Shown in pieces: positions 31,325 to 40,655 of a stretch of DNA of 64,000 nucleotides; within the stretch, counting starts at the first letter, position 1, and every line of letters starts with the position of its first letter. The stretch is from an uncultured Fibrobacter sp. GTDB lineage: Bacteria; Fibrobacterota; Fibrobacteria; Fibrobacterales; Fibrobacteraceae. Under the pieces are notes generated by a model, which made no database searches, was not told where the DNA came from, and was given only the letters and a program-made list of their open reading frames with translations. The stretch is from assembly GCA_934699585.1 (NCBI GenBank), contig CAKUWY010000002.1:124001-188000 (forward strand), written 5' to 3'. The position numbers and the translations under genes are program-made.

Positions 31325-32953
31325 CTAGGCCTTCTTTCCTTCGTGGTAGTCTTCTTCGCTGTTCACATTCCAGAGGGCTGTTTTGTCAGTGGAGTTTTCA
31401 CGAATGCACTTTACCACCTCCATGGCGGCAAGCATACTGTGGTCCATATTGTTGTACTTGTGCATGCCGTTACGGCCCATCAGGAACAGGTTTTCGATCG
31501 GATCCACATATTCACGAATCTTGCTGAACTCACCGTAAGTACCAAAATAGGCAGGATACGCCTTCTTGATGTGGAACACCACGGAATCGCGGACATCGGC
31601 GGGCCTTGCCACGTCTATCTTGTCCAGTTCCGCGATAGCGAACTTGATAAAGTCGGCATCAGGCATGCGCCACATCTCGTCGCCTTCGGTGGCAAAATAT
31701 TCAAGGCCAATCCAGACCTTTTCAGGATCGGCCACCAGGTAAGGGCTCCAGTTGTTGAAAATTTGGATACGGCCAAGTTTCACGTCGGATTCCTGCACAT
31801 AGATCCAGTTGTCGGCCACGAACTTGAGTTTGCTTTCGGGAGTACCCGGCTTTGCAGGGTTCTTGATAAGCAGCTTATCCAGAAGCAGGCCCACCGTAAT
31901 GAAGTCGCGATAAACCAGGCCATCAGCCACGCGCTTGACTTCTGCCGGCACGGGCGTTTTTCCGTTGTCCATGGCGGCCACAAGTTCTTTTACTGGCATG
32001 GTGCTGAGGAAATAGTCGCAGGAAACCGTTTCCGTAGAATTCCCGCGGTCCACGACAACGCTTTCCACATACTTGCCGTCGGCAGAGCGGTTCACACCCA
32101 CCACCTTCGAGTTCATGTGAATCTCGCCACCTTTCTCCAGCACCTTCTCGGCCACCGTTTCCCAAAGCTGTCCCGGCCCGAATTTCGGATAGAGGAACTG
32201 GCCTATCAGGCTCGTCTCGGTATCCTTCTGGCGGATGTCCGCACCATTGGCAGCACCTGCGTCCGGTTTCTTTTTCCCGGCAAAAATCTGCTTGAGCGCA
32301 TGCACTACGGTTTTTGTAATCGAAAGTCCCTTGATACGCTGGCCACCCCAGTCGGGGCTGATCTTGTTGCAAGGCACGCCCCACACCTTTTCGGTATAGT
32401 CCCTAAAGAAGGTGCGGTATAGCTCCACGCCAAAGCGGTTAATCATGAAATCTTCGAGACTGTTCTCTTTACGGGCGGGCAAAAGCTGAACCTTGAGGTA
32501 ACTCATGCCTATCTTGAACATACGCCACAGGCCAAGGTTCCGGATAGTGTCGCCGTTCAGGCTCACCGGATAATCAAAGAGCTTGCGCAAAAAGAGAATG
32601 CGGCTAAGGCGGCTACGACAGAGCATCACGTAGTCCGTCTTTTCGGGATCGGGGCCGCCCTGCACCAGCGGTACGCTGCGTCCGATGGCGATGTCGTCTT
32701 TACTGGCAACGCCTTGCAACGGCAGAATCCCCTGCCACCAGTCCATCACCGTATCGCTCTTGCTAAAGAAACGGTGGCCGCCGATATCCATGCGGTTCCC
32801 GTTATAACGGGCGGTGCGAGAAATGCCCCCGATAACGTCTTCGGCTTCAAAAATCACAGGTTTCACACCTGTGGTGCGCAAAAGTTCCAATGCGGCGGTC
32901 AGACCCGCAGGGCCTGCACCAGCAATGACGGCTATTTTTTTCTCTTCACTCAT
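31325..32953 (-). CDS. FAD-dependent oxidoreductase (UDP-galactopyranose mutase / amine oxidase-like fold)
   Basis: A 542-residue flavoprotein. The N-terminal dinucleotide motif is VIAGAGPAGLTAALELL, followed by FEAEDVIGGISRTARYNGNRMDIGGHRFFSKSD, a pattern of NAD(P)/FAD proteins related to protoporphyrinogen oxidase and UDP-galactopyranose mutase. The C-terminus holds NLFLMGRNGMHKYNNMDHSM. In gene clusters such proteins accompany GtrA and glycosyltransferases, as here, so it probably acts on a sugar nucleotide or lipid carrier. Exact reaction unknown. Confidence 0.8.
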   Translation of the reverse strand: MSEEKKIAVIAGAGPAGLTAALELLRTTGVKPVIFEAEDVIGGISRTARYNGNRMDIGGHRFFSKSDTVMDWWQGILPLQGVASKDDIAIGRSVPLVQGGPDPEKTDYVMLCRSRLSRILFLRKLFDYPVSLNGDTIRNLGLWRMFKIGMSYLKVQLLPARKENSLEDFMINRFGVELYRTFFRDYTEKVWGVPCNKISPDWGGQRIKGLSITKTVVHALKQIFAGKKKPDAGAANGADIRQKDTETSLIGQFLYPKFGPGQLWETVAEKVLEKGGEIHMNSKVVGVNRSADGKYVESVVVDRGNSTETVSCDYFLSTMPVKELVAAMDNGKTPVPAEVKRVADGLVYRDFITVGLLLDKLLIKNPAKPGTPESKLKFVADNWIYVQESDVKLGRIQIFNNWSPYLVADPEKVWIGLEYFATEGDEMWRMPDADFIKFAIAELDKIDVARPADVRDSVVFHIKKAYPAYFGTYGEFSKIREYVDPIENLFLMGRNGMHKYNNMDHSMLAAMEVVKCIRENSTDKTALWNVNSEEDYHEGKKA

Positions 32954-32961
32954 AACGAATC

Positions 32962-33429
32962 CTAGGAACTGAGCCTTTTGTTTCCCGATTTGAATAGAAT
33001 AAACTTTCTCGCAAGGAAATTATACAGGAGCACGATTATTGCGGCAGCCACCTTGGATATCATTTCCTGAATACCAAGCACGCCGACAAACACATACATC
33101 AGCAATTCGTTCAATCCCATCCCGAAAAGGCTTATCAACACAAAAACAACCACTTCCAGAAAAACGTACTTTTCCATTTTACGCTTTTCCGTGCTGAACA
33201 CCCACCTCACGGTCAATAGGTAGTTGACCACGTTTCCTGCCGCAAGGCCAATCAAGTTCGAAATCAGGTAATGGATGTCAAAATAGTAGAGGGCAAGTGC
33301 AAAAGCCCCAAAATCCACAATAAAGGCGAGACCGCCAGTCACGAAATAACGCAAGAACTGGCCTACAATCCCCCTTCGGCTGGGAATCTTCGATTTTATC
33401 TTTCCGAGCACGGAACTTTCGAAATCCAT
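32962..33429 (-). CDS. GtrA-family membrane protein
   Basis: A 155-residue protein with four transmembrane helices. The N-terminal FLRYFVTGGLAFIVDFGAF and central NLIGLAAGNVVNYLLTVRWVF match the GtrA family, which helps flip or present polyprenyl-linked sugars. It lies 8 nt before the FAD oxidoreductase gene on the same strand, supporting a shared surface-glycan pathway. Confidence 0.88.
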   Translation of the reverse strand: MDFESSVLGKIKSKIPSRRGIVGQFLRYFVTGGLAFIVDFGAFALALYYFDIHYLISNLIGLAAGNVVNYLLTVRWVFSTEKRKMEKYVFLEVVVFVLISLFGMGLNELLMYVFVGVLGIQEMISKVAAAIIVLLYNFLARKFILFKSGNKRLSS

Positions 33430-33485
33430 AGCAAAAAAGTTAGTAATTTTACCCCCAAAGTAATTCTACACATAGGGTATTAGCC

Positions 33486-34523
33486 ATGTCCTGTTTCCTG
33501 ATTACCGGCGGCGCCGGATTCTTTGGTTCCATTCTCAAAAAGGAGCTCCTTGCAAAGGGCCATAAATGCGTAAGTATCGACCTATGCCCTGACCCGGACA
33601 AGCACGAAAACCTCACCAGCATTTTGGGCGATATCCGCGACAAGGAACAGGTTGAAAAGATATTCAGCGAAAACCAGTTCGAAGCCGTGTTCCACCTGGC
33701 CGCCATGCTGGCCCACGACCGCAAGCGCATCAACAACCTCTGGACATCCAACGTAGATGGCACAGAAATTATTGCCGACGCCTGTATCCGCCACAATGTG
33801 AACAAGCTCGTGTTCACATCCTCGAACTGCCTTTGGGCTAAGAATTTCAACGACCCCGTCACCGAAGCAGAAGAACCCAACCCCATCGAGATTTACGGCA
33901 AGTCCAAGCTGGAAGGGGAAAAGATTCTCTTCGCCCGCAAGGACAAGCTGAATTCAGTCATTTTCCGCTGCCCCACCATCATGGACGAAGGGCGTCTTGG
34001 CCTGCTTTCCATCCTCTTTGAATTCATTGACGAAAACCGCAAGCTTTGGATGGTAGGCGACGGTAACAACCGTTACCAGTTCATCTACGCGAAGGACTTG
34101 GCCAACGCCTGTGAACTCGCCCTGAATTATCAAGGGACTACCGTATTCAACATCGGTTCCGACAATGTAAAGACCTTTAACGAAGTGTATAGCTATGTCA
34201 TTGAGCATGGGCAATCGAAATCCAAACTGGCACATTTCCCAAAATGGTTCATCATTCCTTGCATGAAACTTGCCAGCAAACTTGGAATTTCGCCCCTCGG
34301 CCCTTACCAGTACAAGATGATTGCCAGCACCTTTGTGTTCGACACGTCGAAAATCAAAAAGGAACTGGGATTCCAGCCTACAAAGACCAACGAAGAAATG
34401 CTGCTCCGCGCCTACGAATTCTACCACCAGAACCGCAAGGCTATCGAGCAACGCACCAACGTTTCGGCCCACAACGAGTGCGCCAAGATGGGCGTCATCC
34501 GCCTGCTCAAGTGGCTGTCCTAA
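33486..34523 (+). CDS. NAD-dependent sugar epimerase/dehydratase
   Basis: A 345-residue extended short-chain dehydrogenase acting on nucleotide sugars. The NAD-binding motif is TGGAGFFGS (residues 7-15); the catalytic pair is in EIYGKSKLEGE (Tyr-x-x-x-Lys), with a preceding SSN segment. It diverges from GtrA and is followed 10 nt later by an acyltransferase, so both probably modify a surface polysaccharide. The sugar is unknown. Confidence 0.85.
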   Translation: MSCFLITGGAGFFGSILKKELLAKGHKCVSIDLCPDPDKHENLTSILGDIRDKEQVEKIFSENQFEAVFHLAAMLAHDRKRINNLWTSNVDGTEIIADACIRHNVNKLVFTSSNCLWAKNFNDPVTEAEEPNPIEIYGKSKLEGEKILFARKDKLNSVIFRCPTIMDEGRLGLLSILFEFIDENRKLWMVGDGNNRYQFIYAKDLANACELALNYQGTTVFNIGSDNVKTFNEVYSYVIEHGQSKSKLAHFPKWFIIPCMKLASKLGISPLGPYQYKMIASTFVFDTSKIKKELGFQPTKTNEEMLLRAYEFYHQNRKAIEQRTNVSAHNECAKMGVIRLLKWLS

Positions 34524-34533
34524 TTTTTCGCCT

Positions 34534-35625
34534 ATGCCTAAAAGAATCGAATACATTGATGTCGCCAAATTCCTAGCCCTTCTACTGGTGGTGTTTTGCC
34601 ACAGCTTCAAGGAATGTTCTTTCGTCGCGTTTGCCTATTCTTTTCATTTGCCCGTTTTCTTTTTCTTGAGCGGAATGACGCTTAAGGTTGACGGACTGTC
34701 TTTTGGAGATTTTCTGGTCAAGAAGTTGCGGGGATATATCGTACCCATGTTCGGCCTGGGTATCATAACGTTGCTATTCAGCCTCCTTGTAAGGGAAATC
34801 CTCAACTGGCCTATAGGGGACAAGTTCATATACGAGGGTATCGCCCGGATTATCAACCAGACAAGAACCTACGCCCTTTGGTTTTTATCTGCCCTGTTCC
34901 TCGCAAACCTGATGCTATACGGACTGAACCGGCTGTTTAAAGGCAGGTTGGTTCTGATGGGAATCGGAACCTTGGCCATTTTGGGCATAGGCATTTTGTT
35001 CAATCAAAAATACAATGTCAACCTCGTCTGGAATTTTGACGCAGCCCTTTTTGGAATAACCTTTACCTATTTTGGATTCCTGTTTACCCACAGGAAAATG
35101 GCCACAATTTACCACCTTGTAACAGACAGACGTTGGCTTGCCCTGTTGCTTGGAGCGGCCCTCCTGGTAGGCACCTATTTTTTAAGCTTGTATAACTACA
35201 CCAACTACCATCGCCACCTGGAAATGTTTTTCAGGATTTACACCCAGTACTACATTACTCTCCCCTGCGCCCTGATTGGAAGCTTGGGTTTTGTGCTTTT
35301 CTGCAGGGGTATATCCAACTTTGTCCTGGCAAAACCCGTCGAGATTAATCTCGCCCTGCTTCCGCTTCACCAGGAACTGGCGTTTCCCCTATTCCGAGAC
35401 CTTATTGCAAAAGACTACTGGAGATTGGTCGCTCCACTGCCTCCAACAGACTACCGTTTTATTCTTTTTTCACTGGCGACGATGGTGTTTTCGCTAGCGG
35501 TGGCAACAGCCGTACATTTCTTCCTTAAGTATTCTCCAATCAGCCTCGTGGTCAACCAGCCACTGGCAAGTTTTTACCACAGAAAAAAACGCTCAGCAGT
35601 CGAATCATTGACTGATGATCCTTGA
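34534..35625 (+). CDS. Acyltransferase family 3 membrane protein
   Basis: A 363-residue membrane protein with about ten hydrophobic helices. RIEYIDVAKFLALLLVVFCHSF at the N-terminus includes the conserved His of acyltransferase-3 proteins, and FHLPVFFFLSGMTL is a second family motif. Such enzymes O-acetylate surface sugars. The real start is the ATG at 34534, ten bases after the epimerase stop. Its 3' end overlaps the convergent M18 peptidase gene by 74 nt. Confidence 0.85.
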   Translation: MPKRIEYIDVAKFLALLLVVFCHSFKECSFVAFAYSFHLPVFFFLSGMTLKVDGLSFGDFLVKKLRGYIVPMFGLGIITLLFSLLVREILNWPIGDKFIYEGIARIINQTRTYALWFLSALFLANLMLYGLNRLFKGRLVLMGIGTLAILGIGILFNQKYNVNLVWNFDAALFGITFTYFGFLFTHRKMATIYHLVTDRRWLALLLGAALLVGTYFLSLYNYTNYHRHLEMFFRIYTQYYITLPCALIGSLGFVLFCRGISNFVLAKPVEINLALLPLHQELAFPLFRDLIAKDYWRLVAPLPPTDYRFILFSLATMVFSLAVATAVHFFLKYSPISLVVNQPLASFYHRKKRSAVESLTDDP

Positions 35626-36787
35626 CAGCCGTCATCTCGCGGATGCTGTGCATGCTGAGCATGGGCTCACCGATATCCACTGTCGGGATTCCGAGACCTG
35701 CCGAAACGGCAGGCCCAACCGTTGAGCCGCAGGGCATGTCGTTACGCATGACGAATGTCTGATACGGAATGTTATTTTGTTCGCAAATCAGTTTAAACTG
35801 GGCGTTAGAGAAAACATCGCTGGCATAACGCTTTTGCGCATTGACCTTGAGGACAATTCCGCCGCCCAGAACCGGGGCGTGGTTCGGTTCGTGCTTAGCC
35901 ACAAAGTTCGGGTGGCAAGCGTGGGCCATGTCGATGGAAAGGGCCAAACTAGACGAAAGAACGCTCGCAAGCGAGCTATAGACGAGAGACGAGAGGGATG
36001 CAGCCTCGTCCAGCGCACTTTTCAAGAAATTGCCGGCGGCACCTTCGCGGGTGTTGGAGCCCACCTCTTCATTGTTAAAGAAGGCGGCCACCTGAAAATC
36101 CTTGTCCGAAGGTTCCGCCTTGGCAAAGGCTTCTGCGATGGCGTGGCAGCTAGAGAGGTTATCGAGCCTGCCGGAATAAATCCATTCGTCTTCAAAGCCG
36201 CCTAGCTGTGCGGCTTGAGCGTCGAACAGCTGCACGTCGAAATCCAGAAGGCACGCCCCCAGAGGAAGCTCAGCCGACAAGACCTCTGCAAAGCCTTCCT
36301 TGCCGCCGACGGCAGTCCACAAGGCGTTCAAGTCCGTCTGGGGATTCACCTTCAAGCCGTCCTGGTTGACGTTTCGGTTTAGGTGGACTGCAAGCTGCGG
36401 AATGCGGAACAACTTTTTTCCACGGAACAACTTTGTCTGTACCTTGCCTTCCAGTTCGTAGGCCAAAAGTCCGGCATAACCCAGGTCACGGTCCAGCCAG
36501 CTGGCGAGAATGGGACTGCCGTAAACTTCGGGGTGGAGAGTCCGTACGCCCGCAGCCGAACAGTCCGGATTGGGGGTGATTTTCAACGTCGGGTAGTCTG
36601 TATGGGCAAGGGCAATCCTGAACCTGGATTCTGCACAAACCTTCTGGGGAGGGCGAACTGCGATGAGAGCCCCGCCACGTTCGAACAATTGGACCTTTTT
36701 TTCTGTTCCAGCACCCAAAAAAGCCTTCAGGTTCTCTACCGTATGGTAGGGCGTTACCGAATTATTCAAAAAATCAAGGAAATTCAT
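35552..36787 (-). CDS. M18-family aminopeptidase
   Basis: A 411-residue zinc aminopeptidase of family M18 that removes acidic N-terminal residues from peptides in the cytoplasm. Metal ligands are visible in ALAHTDYPTLK (His), SGRLDNLSSC (Asp), FFNNEEVGSN (Glu-Glu) and DMAHACHPNF (Asp-x-x-His), with the final His in SMHSIREM. A short tract of Ser/Leu codons (about residues 263-279) is made by the same AGACGAR heptamers found in intergenic DNA. A TAATTTTG box ends 4 nt before the ATG. Confidence 0.9.
   Translation of the reverse strand: MNFLDFLNNSVTPYHTVENLKAFLGAGTEKKVQLFERGGALIAVRPPQKVCAESRFRIALAHTDYPTLKITPNPDCSAAGVRTLHPEVYGSPILASWLDRDLGYAGLLAYELEGKVQTKLFRGKKLFRIPQLAVHLNRNVNQDGLKVNPQTDLNALWTAVGGKEGFAEVLSAELPLGACLLDFDVQLFDAQAAQLGGFEDEWIYSGRLDNLSSCHAIAEAFAKAEPSDKDFQVAAFFNNEEVGSNTREGAAGNFLKSALDEAASLSSLVYSSLASVLSSSLALSIDMAHACHPNFVAKHEPNHAPVLGGGIVLKVNAQKRYASDVFSNAQFKLICEQNNIPYQTFVMRNDMPCGSTVGPAVSAGLGIPTVDIGEPMLSMHSIREMTAVKDHQSMIRLLSVFFCGKNLPVAG
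35951..36000. repeat. Heptamer tract inside the M18 peptidase coding region
   Basis: AGACGAA (35951), a GCTCGC/GCGAGC hairpin, then AGACGAG twice (35979-35992) and AGGGATG. It is in frame and encodes a run of Ser, Leu, Val and Ala between the Glu-Glu and Asp-x-x-His metal motifs. Confidence 0.7.
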
Positions 36788-36791
36788 GACC

Positions 36792-36799
36792 CAAAATTA
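36792..36799 (-). promoter_or_regulatory. -7 box of the M18 peptidase gene
   Basis: TAATTTTG on the minus strand, 4 nt before the ATG. Confidence 0.5.
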
Positions 36800-36841
36800 G
36801 GTATTGAGTCCTAGAACTAGGCGCCCGATGTTAAAGATTAA

Positions 36842-36868
36842 GGGTTTTAGGGGCGAAGCCCCTAGGAG
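36842..36868 (+). repeat. GGGTTTTAGGGGC hairpin repeat
   Basis: TTTTAGGGGC, GA, AGCCCCTAGGAG. A copy with two changed bases stands at 57331-57357. Confidence 0.75.
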
Positions 36869-36918
36869 TAGGGGTGGTGGAAGACCGCAAGGCGGGCTGA
36901 AACCAGGGGGATGCCTCC

Positions 36919-36960
36919 CCCTAACCCCTAATCACCAGTCATTAATCACCAAACACTGGC
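36919..36960 (+). repeat. Heptamer tract upstream of the MlaD-like gene
   Basis: Units CCCTAAC, CCCTAAT, CACCAGT, CATTAAT, CACCAAA, CACTGGC; it ends 12 nt before the TATATTTT promoter box. Confidence 0.7.
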
Positions 36961-36972
36961 CAAACCTGTTTC

Positions 36973-36980
36973 TATATTTT
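36973..36980 (+). promoter_or_regulatory. -7 box of the MlaD-like gene
   Basis: TATATTTT, 5 nt before the ATG at 36986. Confidence 0.55.
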
Positions 36981-36985
36981 TTTTC

Positions 36986-37993
36986 ATGAAGTTCAAGCCC
37001 ATCAAGCAGATAAACTGGATGGAGATGTCCGGCCTTTTGGTCGGTATCTTCTTTACGGTTGCCGTGATGGTGTTCGGGCTTGTGCTCTATACGAAGCTTT
37101 TTACCAGCGGAATGATCGGCGTGGAGGAGTATAAGCTCCACAGTACCTTCGACAAGGCCCTGGGACTTAGGCCCGGCACCCGCGTGCAGATTAGCGGTGT
37201 AGATGTGGGTCAGATTTCGGACATGAAGATCGAGGGCGACGGCGTCTATATGGAATTCACCCTCCGCAAGCAATTCCAGAACTGGATTACTGACAGCGCC
37301 CAGGTGTACGCCATCCGCGACCAGAACGTGATTTCGGCCCGTGTGGTCAATATCGATGTCAAGCGCGGGAAAGGCCGTGTGCTGGAAAACGGGGACTTCT
37401 TGCCACCGGGCAAGGCTCAGGACATCGAGACCGTGCTGGAGACGGCCAACGAACTGCTGGGCCGCGTGAACCAGCTTATCGATGCTGCCGATACCCTGGT
37501 GTCCATGGCCATGGATACGGGAACCACCATCGGCGCCCTGTTCGGCTCCCGCACCCTCTACGACAACCTGAACAGGCAGCTCTACCGCCTGGACGACATT
37601 ACCCTCAGCGGCACAAGGGCAATACACAAGGTTTCGGACCTGATGGATACGCTGCAGCTATCTGTTCCGCCCCTCGTGAACCGGATGGACTCCGTGATGA
37701 GTAACGTCTCCGGCATGATGGACGATGTCTCGGGCATGATGAAAGAACTGAAGCCCCTGCCCGGAAAGGTGGACGGGCTCATGGGCAAACTTGAAGGAAC
37801 GGTGGGTCGTGCGGACGACATGATTACCGAACTCGGGAAAATTACCGTCGGACTTTCGGACTTCATGGAATCTACGGAACAGACCCTGGAAAACGCGGAC
37901 GAGCTGATGGAAGGCATTTCCAACATGTGGATTATCAACCGGAACATGCCCAACCGCGACAGCATTCCCTACATGGTGGAGACCCTATGGTAA
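36986..37993 (+). CDS. MlaD/MCE-domain protein
   Basis: A 335-residue inner-membrane protein with one N-terminal transmembrane helix (about 16-36) and an MCE domain (about 45-125, with GLRPGTRVQISGVDVGQISDM). A long helical region with Met/Asp-rich repeats (MMDDVSGMMKEL, LMGKLEGTVG) follows. MCE proteins carry phospholipids between membranes and usually work with an ABC permease and ATPase (MlaE, MlaF), which are not in this window. The next gene overlaps its last codons. Confidence 0.88.
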   Translation: MKFKPIKQINWMEMSGLLVGIFFTVAVMVFGLVLYTKLFTSGMIGVEEYKLHSTFDKALGLRPGTRVQISGVDVGQISDMKIEGDGVYMEFTLRKQFQNWITDSAQVYAIRDQNVISARVVNIDVKRGKGRVLENGDFLPPGKAQDIETVLETANELLGRVNQLIDAADTLVSMAMDTGTTIGALFGSRTLYDNLNRQLYRLDDITLSGTRAIHKVSDLMDTLQLSVPPLVNRMDSVMSNVSGMMDDVSGMMKELKPLPGKVDGLMGKLEGTVGRADDMITELGKITVGLSDFMESTEQTLENADELMEGISNMWIINRNMPNRDSIPYMVETLW

Positions 37994-38757
37994 ATAGAAT
38001 CTTCGCCCTGGCCCTGGTCCTTGTTTTTTCGGGAATGAGCTTCGCTTCCGAGTCTTCGACGCTGGCCTTTCGCGCCCAGAAGTCCATAGCCAACGGGAAA
38101 TTCGCCAAGGGTTATGGCCAGCTGGAACGAGCCCTCCTTGCAAGCCGCAAGGAAGCCGATTTGGCCTCCGAAGGACGGGTCTTGCTTTCTATGGCGAGAG
38201 TCCGCATCATGAGTCTGGACCTGAACTTCGCGGATTCCCTATTGAAAGTGGTGCGTCCCGAAGCCCTGGACGAAAATTCCGCATTGATGCTCAACCAGTC
38301 GAAGGTGGCACTGGCCAACGCCCGGGAAAAATATGGCGACGCCGAAAAGATTTGTCGCTCCATTGACGACGGCAGCATCAAGAAACGAGACGAAGCCCTG
38401 AAGGCCGCCTACTATTCGGAATGCGCCATCGCCTACGCCGGAGCGGGCCACGAGGACGAAGCCAACGCCGCCCTCAAGATGACGGGCAAGAATAGCGACA
38501 CGGACGGAGGCTTTTACGCCTACACCGCGGCAAAGGTCAAGAGACTCCTGGGTAACTCCGAAGCGGAAAACCTATACAAGTCCGCCGAAGAAAAATCCAT
38601 CAAGAGCAACTACACCTACATGACCGCCAATATCCTCTGGGAACGTTCCTTAATCAAGGGCGTTCCGCAGAAAGAAAAAGACGACCTGCGACTCCGCTGC
38701 AAGAACGCCTTCGAGCTGATGGGACTGCCCAACAACGCAAAGCGATGCGGGAAATAG
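37987..38757 (+). CDS. Exported TPR-like protein of unknown function
   Basis: A 256-residue protein with a signal peptide (about 1-19, ending SFA) and Ala/Leu/Lys-rich helical pairs that look like degenerate tetratricopeptide repeats. The start at 37987 overlaps the stop of the MlaD-like gene (ATGGTAA), which implies translational coupling and a shared role in the envelope. No catalytic motif was seen. It might act as a periplasmic partner of the lipid transport system. Confidence 0.75.
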   Translation: MVNRIFALALVLVFSGMSFASESSTLAFRAQKSIANGKFAKGYGQLERALLASRKEADLASEGRVLLSMARVRIMSLDLNFADSLLKVVRPEALDENSALMLNQSKVALANAREKYGDAEKICRSIDDGSIKKRDEALKAAYYSECAIAYAGAGHEDEANAALKMTGKNSDTDGGFYAYTAAKVKRLLGNSEAENLYKSAEEKSIKSNYTYMTANILWERSLIKGVPQKEKDDLRLRCKNAFELMGLPNNAKRCGK

Positions 38758-38799
38758 GTATTAGGAAAAGTGGTTAGGACCGATGGTCTCAAGATGTCG

Positions 38800-39678
38800 C
38801 TAGTTGCTGGTCGTATCGGTTGCAGCGGCGATAGTATCCGCTGCGACGGCATTGACCAACGTAGAATCCACTTTCGTCGAATCCACCGCCGTTGAATCGG
38901 CGGGCTTCACCTCTTCGGGCTTTTTCAGCTGAAGCAGGTGGTTGTATGCCTGAGGCGGAGAAATCTTGCCATCGGCAAACAGGTCGATAGTGTTTTGGAC
39001 ATCGTTAAAGACCGTGGAATCCGCTCCACTTTTTCTACCACGGTAACCCAAGACCCTGTAGGTCTTGTTGTAGAAGCTGTTCCGGAATTTCTTGAAACGG
39101 GGCTGCATCACATCGTTCAGTATCATCTCAATAGCCGTTTCCGTCTGCATGGTGTCCAGTTCAAAGGTTCGGTAAATGGTGCGGATATGAGGCGGGATAG
39201 TGGTGTCGGGGCTGTCGAAATAAGGCCGCATTACATTCGCCGCCTTGGTCTTGTTGGGGTAAGGCCCCTTGGAAAGACGCAAGGCGTGGGCCACGGCCAA
39301 CCGCCAGTATTGCGGATAAATTCTCAGCGCCCTGTCCATCACGATAAAATCGGTGGTATCCTTGGAATCCATTTGAGTAATGGCGCTTACAAAGTAGTAG
39401 GGAGTGTAGAACAGACTATCCAGTTCTGTGCAGAGGTTCGCCACGTGGCTCAGGTAGGCATACTCCTTGCCACTCAAGAAGCTGTCCCCAAGTTCCGTAA
39501 GTCCCTTAATCCAGAAAAGTCCTGCTACCGACGCATCGTTCCCTGCGGCAATGTACCTCACGTAGTTAGCCTTCGGCAAGAACGACTCGTCGAAATTAGT
39601 GCCAGGGAGCGGCTTCGCATAATGGAAGGCCGCCGCAATGACCGCTATGGCTAATATGATGATGGCAAGGAAACGCAT
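38800..39678 (-). CDS. Membrane-anchored protein of unknown function
   Basis: A 292-residue protein with one N-terminal hydrophobic helix (about 3-20) that may be an anchor or signal. An alpha-helical, TPR-like domain follows (DRALRIYPQYWRLAVAHALRLSKGPY), then a C-terminal tail rich in repeated DSTxVDST units and Ala/Thr. I do not recognise the family. It starts at the ATG 39678, after the heptamer palindrome separating it from pyrF, so it could be read through from the operon upstream. Confidence 0.7.
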   Translation of the reverse strand: MRFLAIIILAIAVIAAAFHYAKPLPGTNFDESFLPKANYVRYIAAGNDASVAGLFWIKGLTELGDSFLSGKEYAYLSHVANLCTELDSLFYTPYYFVSAITQMDSKDTTDFIVMDRALRIYPQYWRLAVAHALRLSKGPYPNKTKAANVMRPYFDSPDTTIPPHIRTIYRTFELDTMQTETAIEMILNDVMQPRFKKFRNSFYNKTYRVLGYRGRKSGADSTVFNDVQNTIDLFADGKISPPQAYNHLLQLKKPEEVKPADSTAVDSTKVDSTLVNAVAADTIAAATDTTSN

Positions 39679-39690
39679 AGTTATTAACAA

Positions 39691-39749
39691 GTGTGAAGTG
39701 TGCAGTGTGGAATGATCAATTACACATCACACATTTCACATTACACATC
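39691..39749. repeat. Heptamer palindrome between pyrF and the gene at 38800
   Basis: Units GTGTGAA, GTGTGCA, GTGTGGA, ATGATCA, ATTACAC, ATCACAC, ATTTCAC, ATTACAC in exact register. The arms are inverted about the centre near 39715. It fills the gap from the pyrF stop almost to the next start. Confidence 0.9.
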
Positions 39750-40655
39750 CTATAAGTTACAGGCCTCCGCGAGTTTTTCGAGGGCGTCGATGCAGTCGCT
39801 TGCGAAGTTCGCCGGGTTGCCGGTGCGCTGGTAGGCGAAGTTCAGACCGCTACTGCTGTTGAGAACATGGAACTTGCGCTTGCCGCCGCCGTTGGCAATG
39901 GCGGTAAGTACCGTCTTGGCGTCGCCGCCCTGACCGCCGGGCACGCCCGGAATGGACACGCCTGGAATCAAGAAGGGAATCTCGTGCTTGTGGGCCACGG
40001 TGTAGGCCGTAATCTTTTCAAGCTCTTCGGGGTGGGTAGCTCCGACGACTGCGCCCAGGTAACCGAAGTTTCCGTCCCATTCCATAATCTTGTCGGCTAC
40101 GGAATAAAACGCTTCGGCCTTGTCCCGAGGGTCGTCGCTACGGACCACAGGCAGGTCCTGAAAATCGTGAGCGCCCTTGTTGCTGGTGCGGAGCAGCACG
40201 TAGGCGCCATGCTCGTCGGCGCAAGTTTCGGAACTGCGGATAAAGGGACCGACGGAATCGGCGCCCATCCAGGGGGAAACCGTGACGGCGTCTGCCTTGT
40301 AAACGTCGTAGGCGGCGGTGGCGTAGGCGGCGCTGGACTTGCCGATGTCGCCGCGCTTGGCGTCGAGAATTACCGGGATGCCGGCACTGCGGTAATCGGC
40401 AATCAGCTGTTGCAGTACCAGCATGGCCTGCACGCTCACGCATTCGTAATAGGCACTGTTGGGCTTGACTACGGCCGGCTGCACACCCCGTTTCAGAGCG
40501 CATTCCAGAATTTCGGAATAGAAGCGCTTGATCTTGTCTTCGGCAGAGCCATCGGGGCAGCAGGGGTCAATCAGCTTGAGCACAGGATCCATGCCCAGGC
40601 AAATCGGGTTCCCGCACTTGGCAATGCGTTCTTCTAAACGAGCCTGAAAGTTCAT
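39750..40655 (-). CDS. pyrF: Orotidine 5'-phosphate decarboxylase, long (type 2) form
   Basis: A 301-residue TIM-barrel enzyme that makes UMP from OMP in pyrimidine synthesis. The active-site motif VILDAKRGDIGKSS (Asp-x-Lys) and N-terminal CLGMDPVL identify it. The length and the later PFLIPGVSIPGVPGGQGGD fit the longer PyrF type. Its ATG overlaps the stop of the methyltransferase gene (TAATG), so it is the last gene of the tight operon that begins at ispA. Confidence 0.93.
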   Translation of the reverse strand: MNFQARLEERIAKCGNPICLGMDPVLKLIDPCCPDGSAEDKIKRFYSEILECALKRGVQPAVVKPNSAYYECVSVQAMLVLQQLIADYRSAGIPVILDAKRGDIGKSSAAYATAAYDVYKADAVTVSPWMGADSVGPFIRSSETCADEHGAYVLLRTSNKGAHDFQDLPVVRSDDPRDKAEAFYSVADKIMEWDGNFGYLGAVVGATHPEELEKITAYTVAHKHEIPFLIPGVSIPGVPGGQGGDAKTVLTAIANGGGKRKFHVLNSSSGLNFAYQRTGNPANFASDCIDALEKLAEACNL

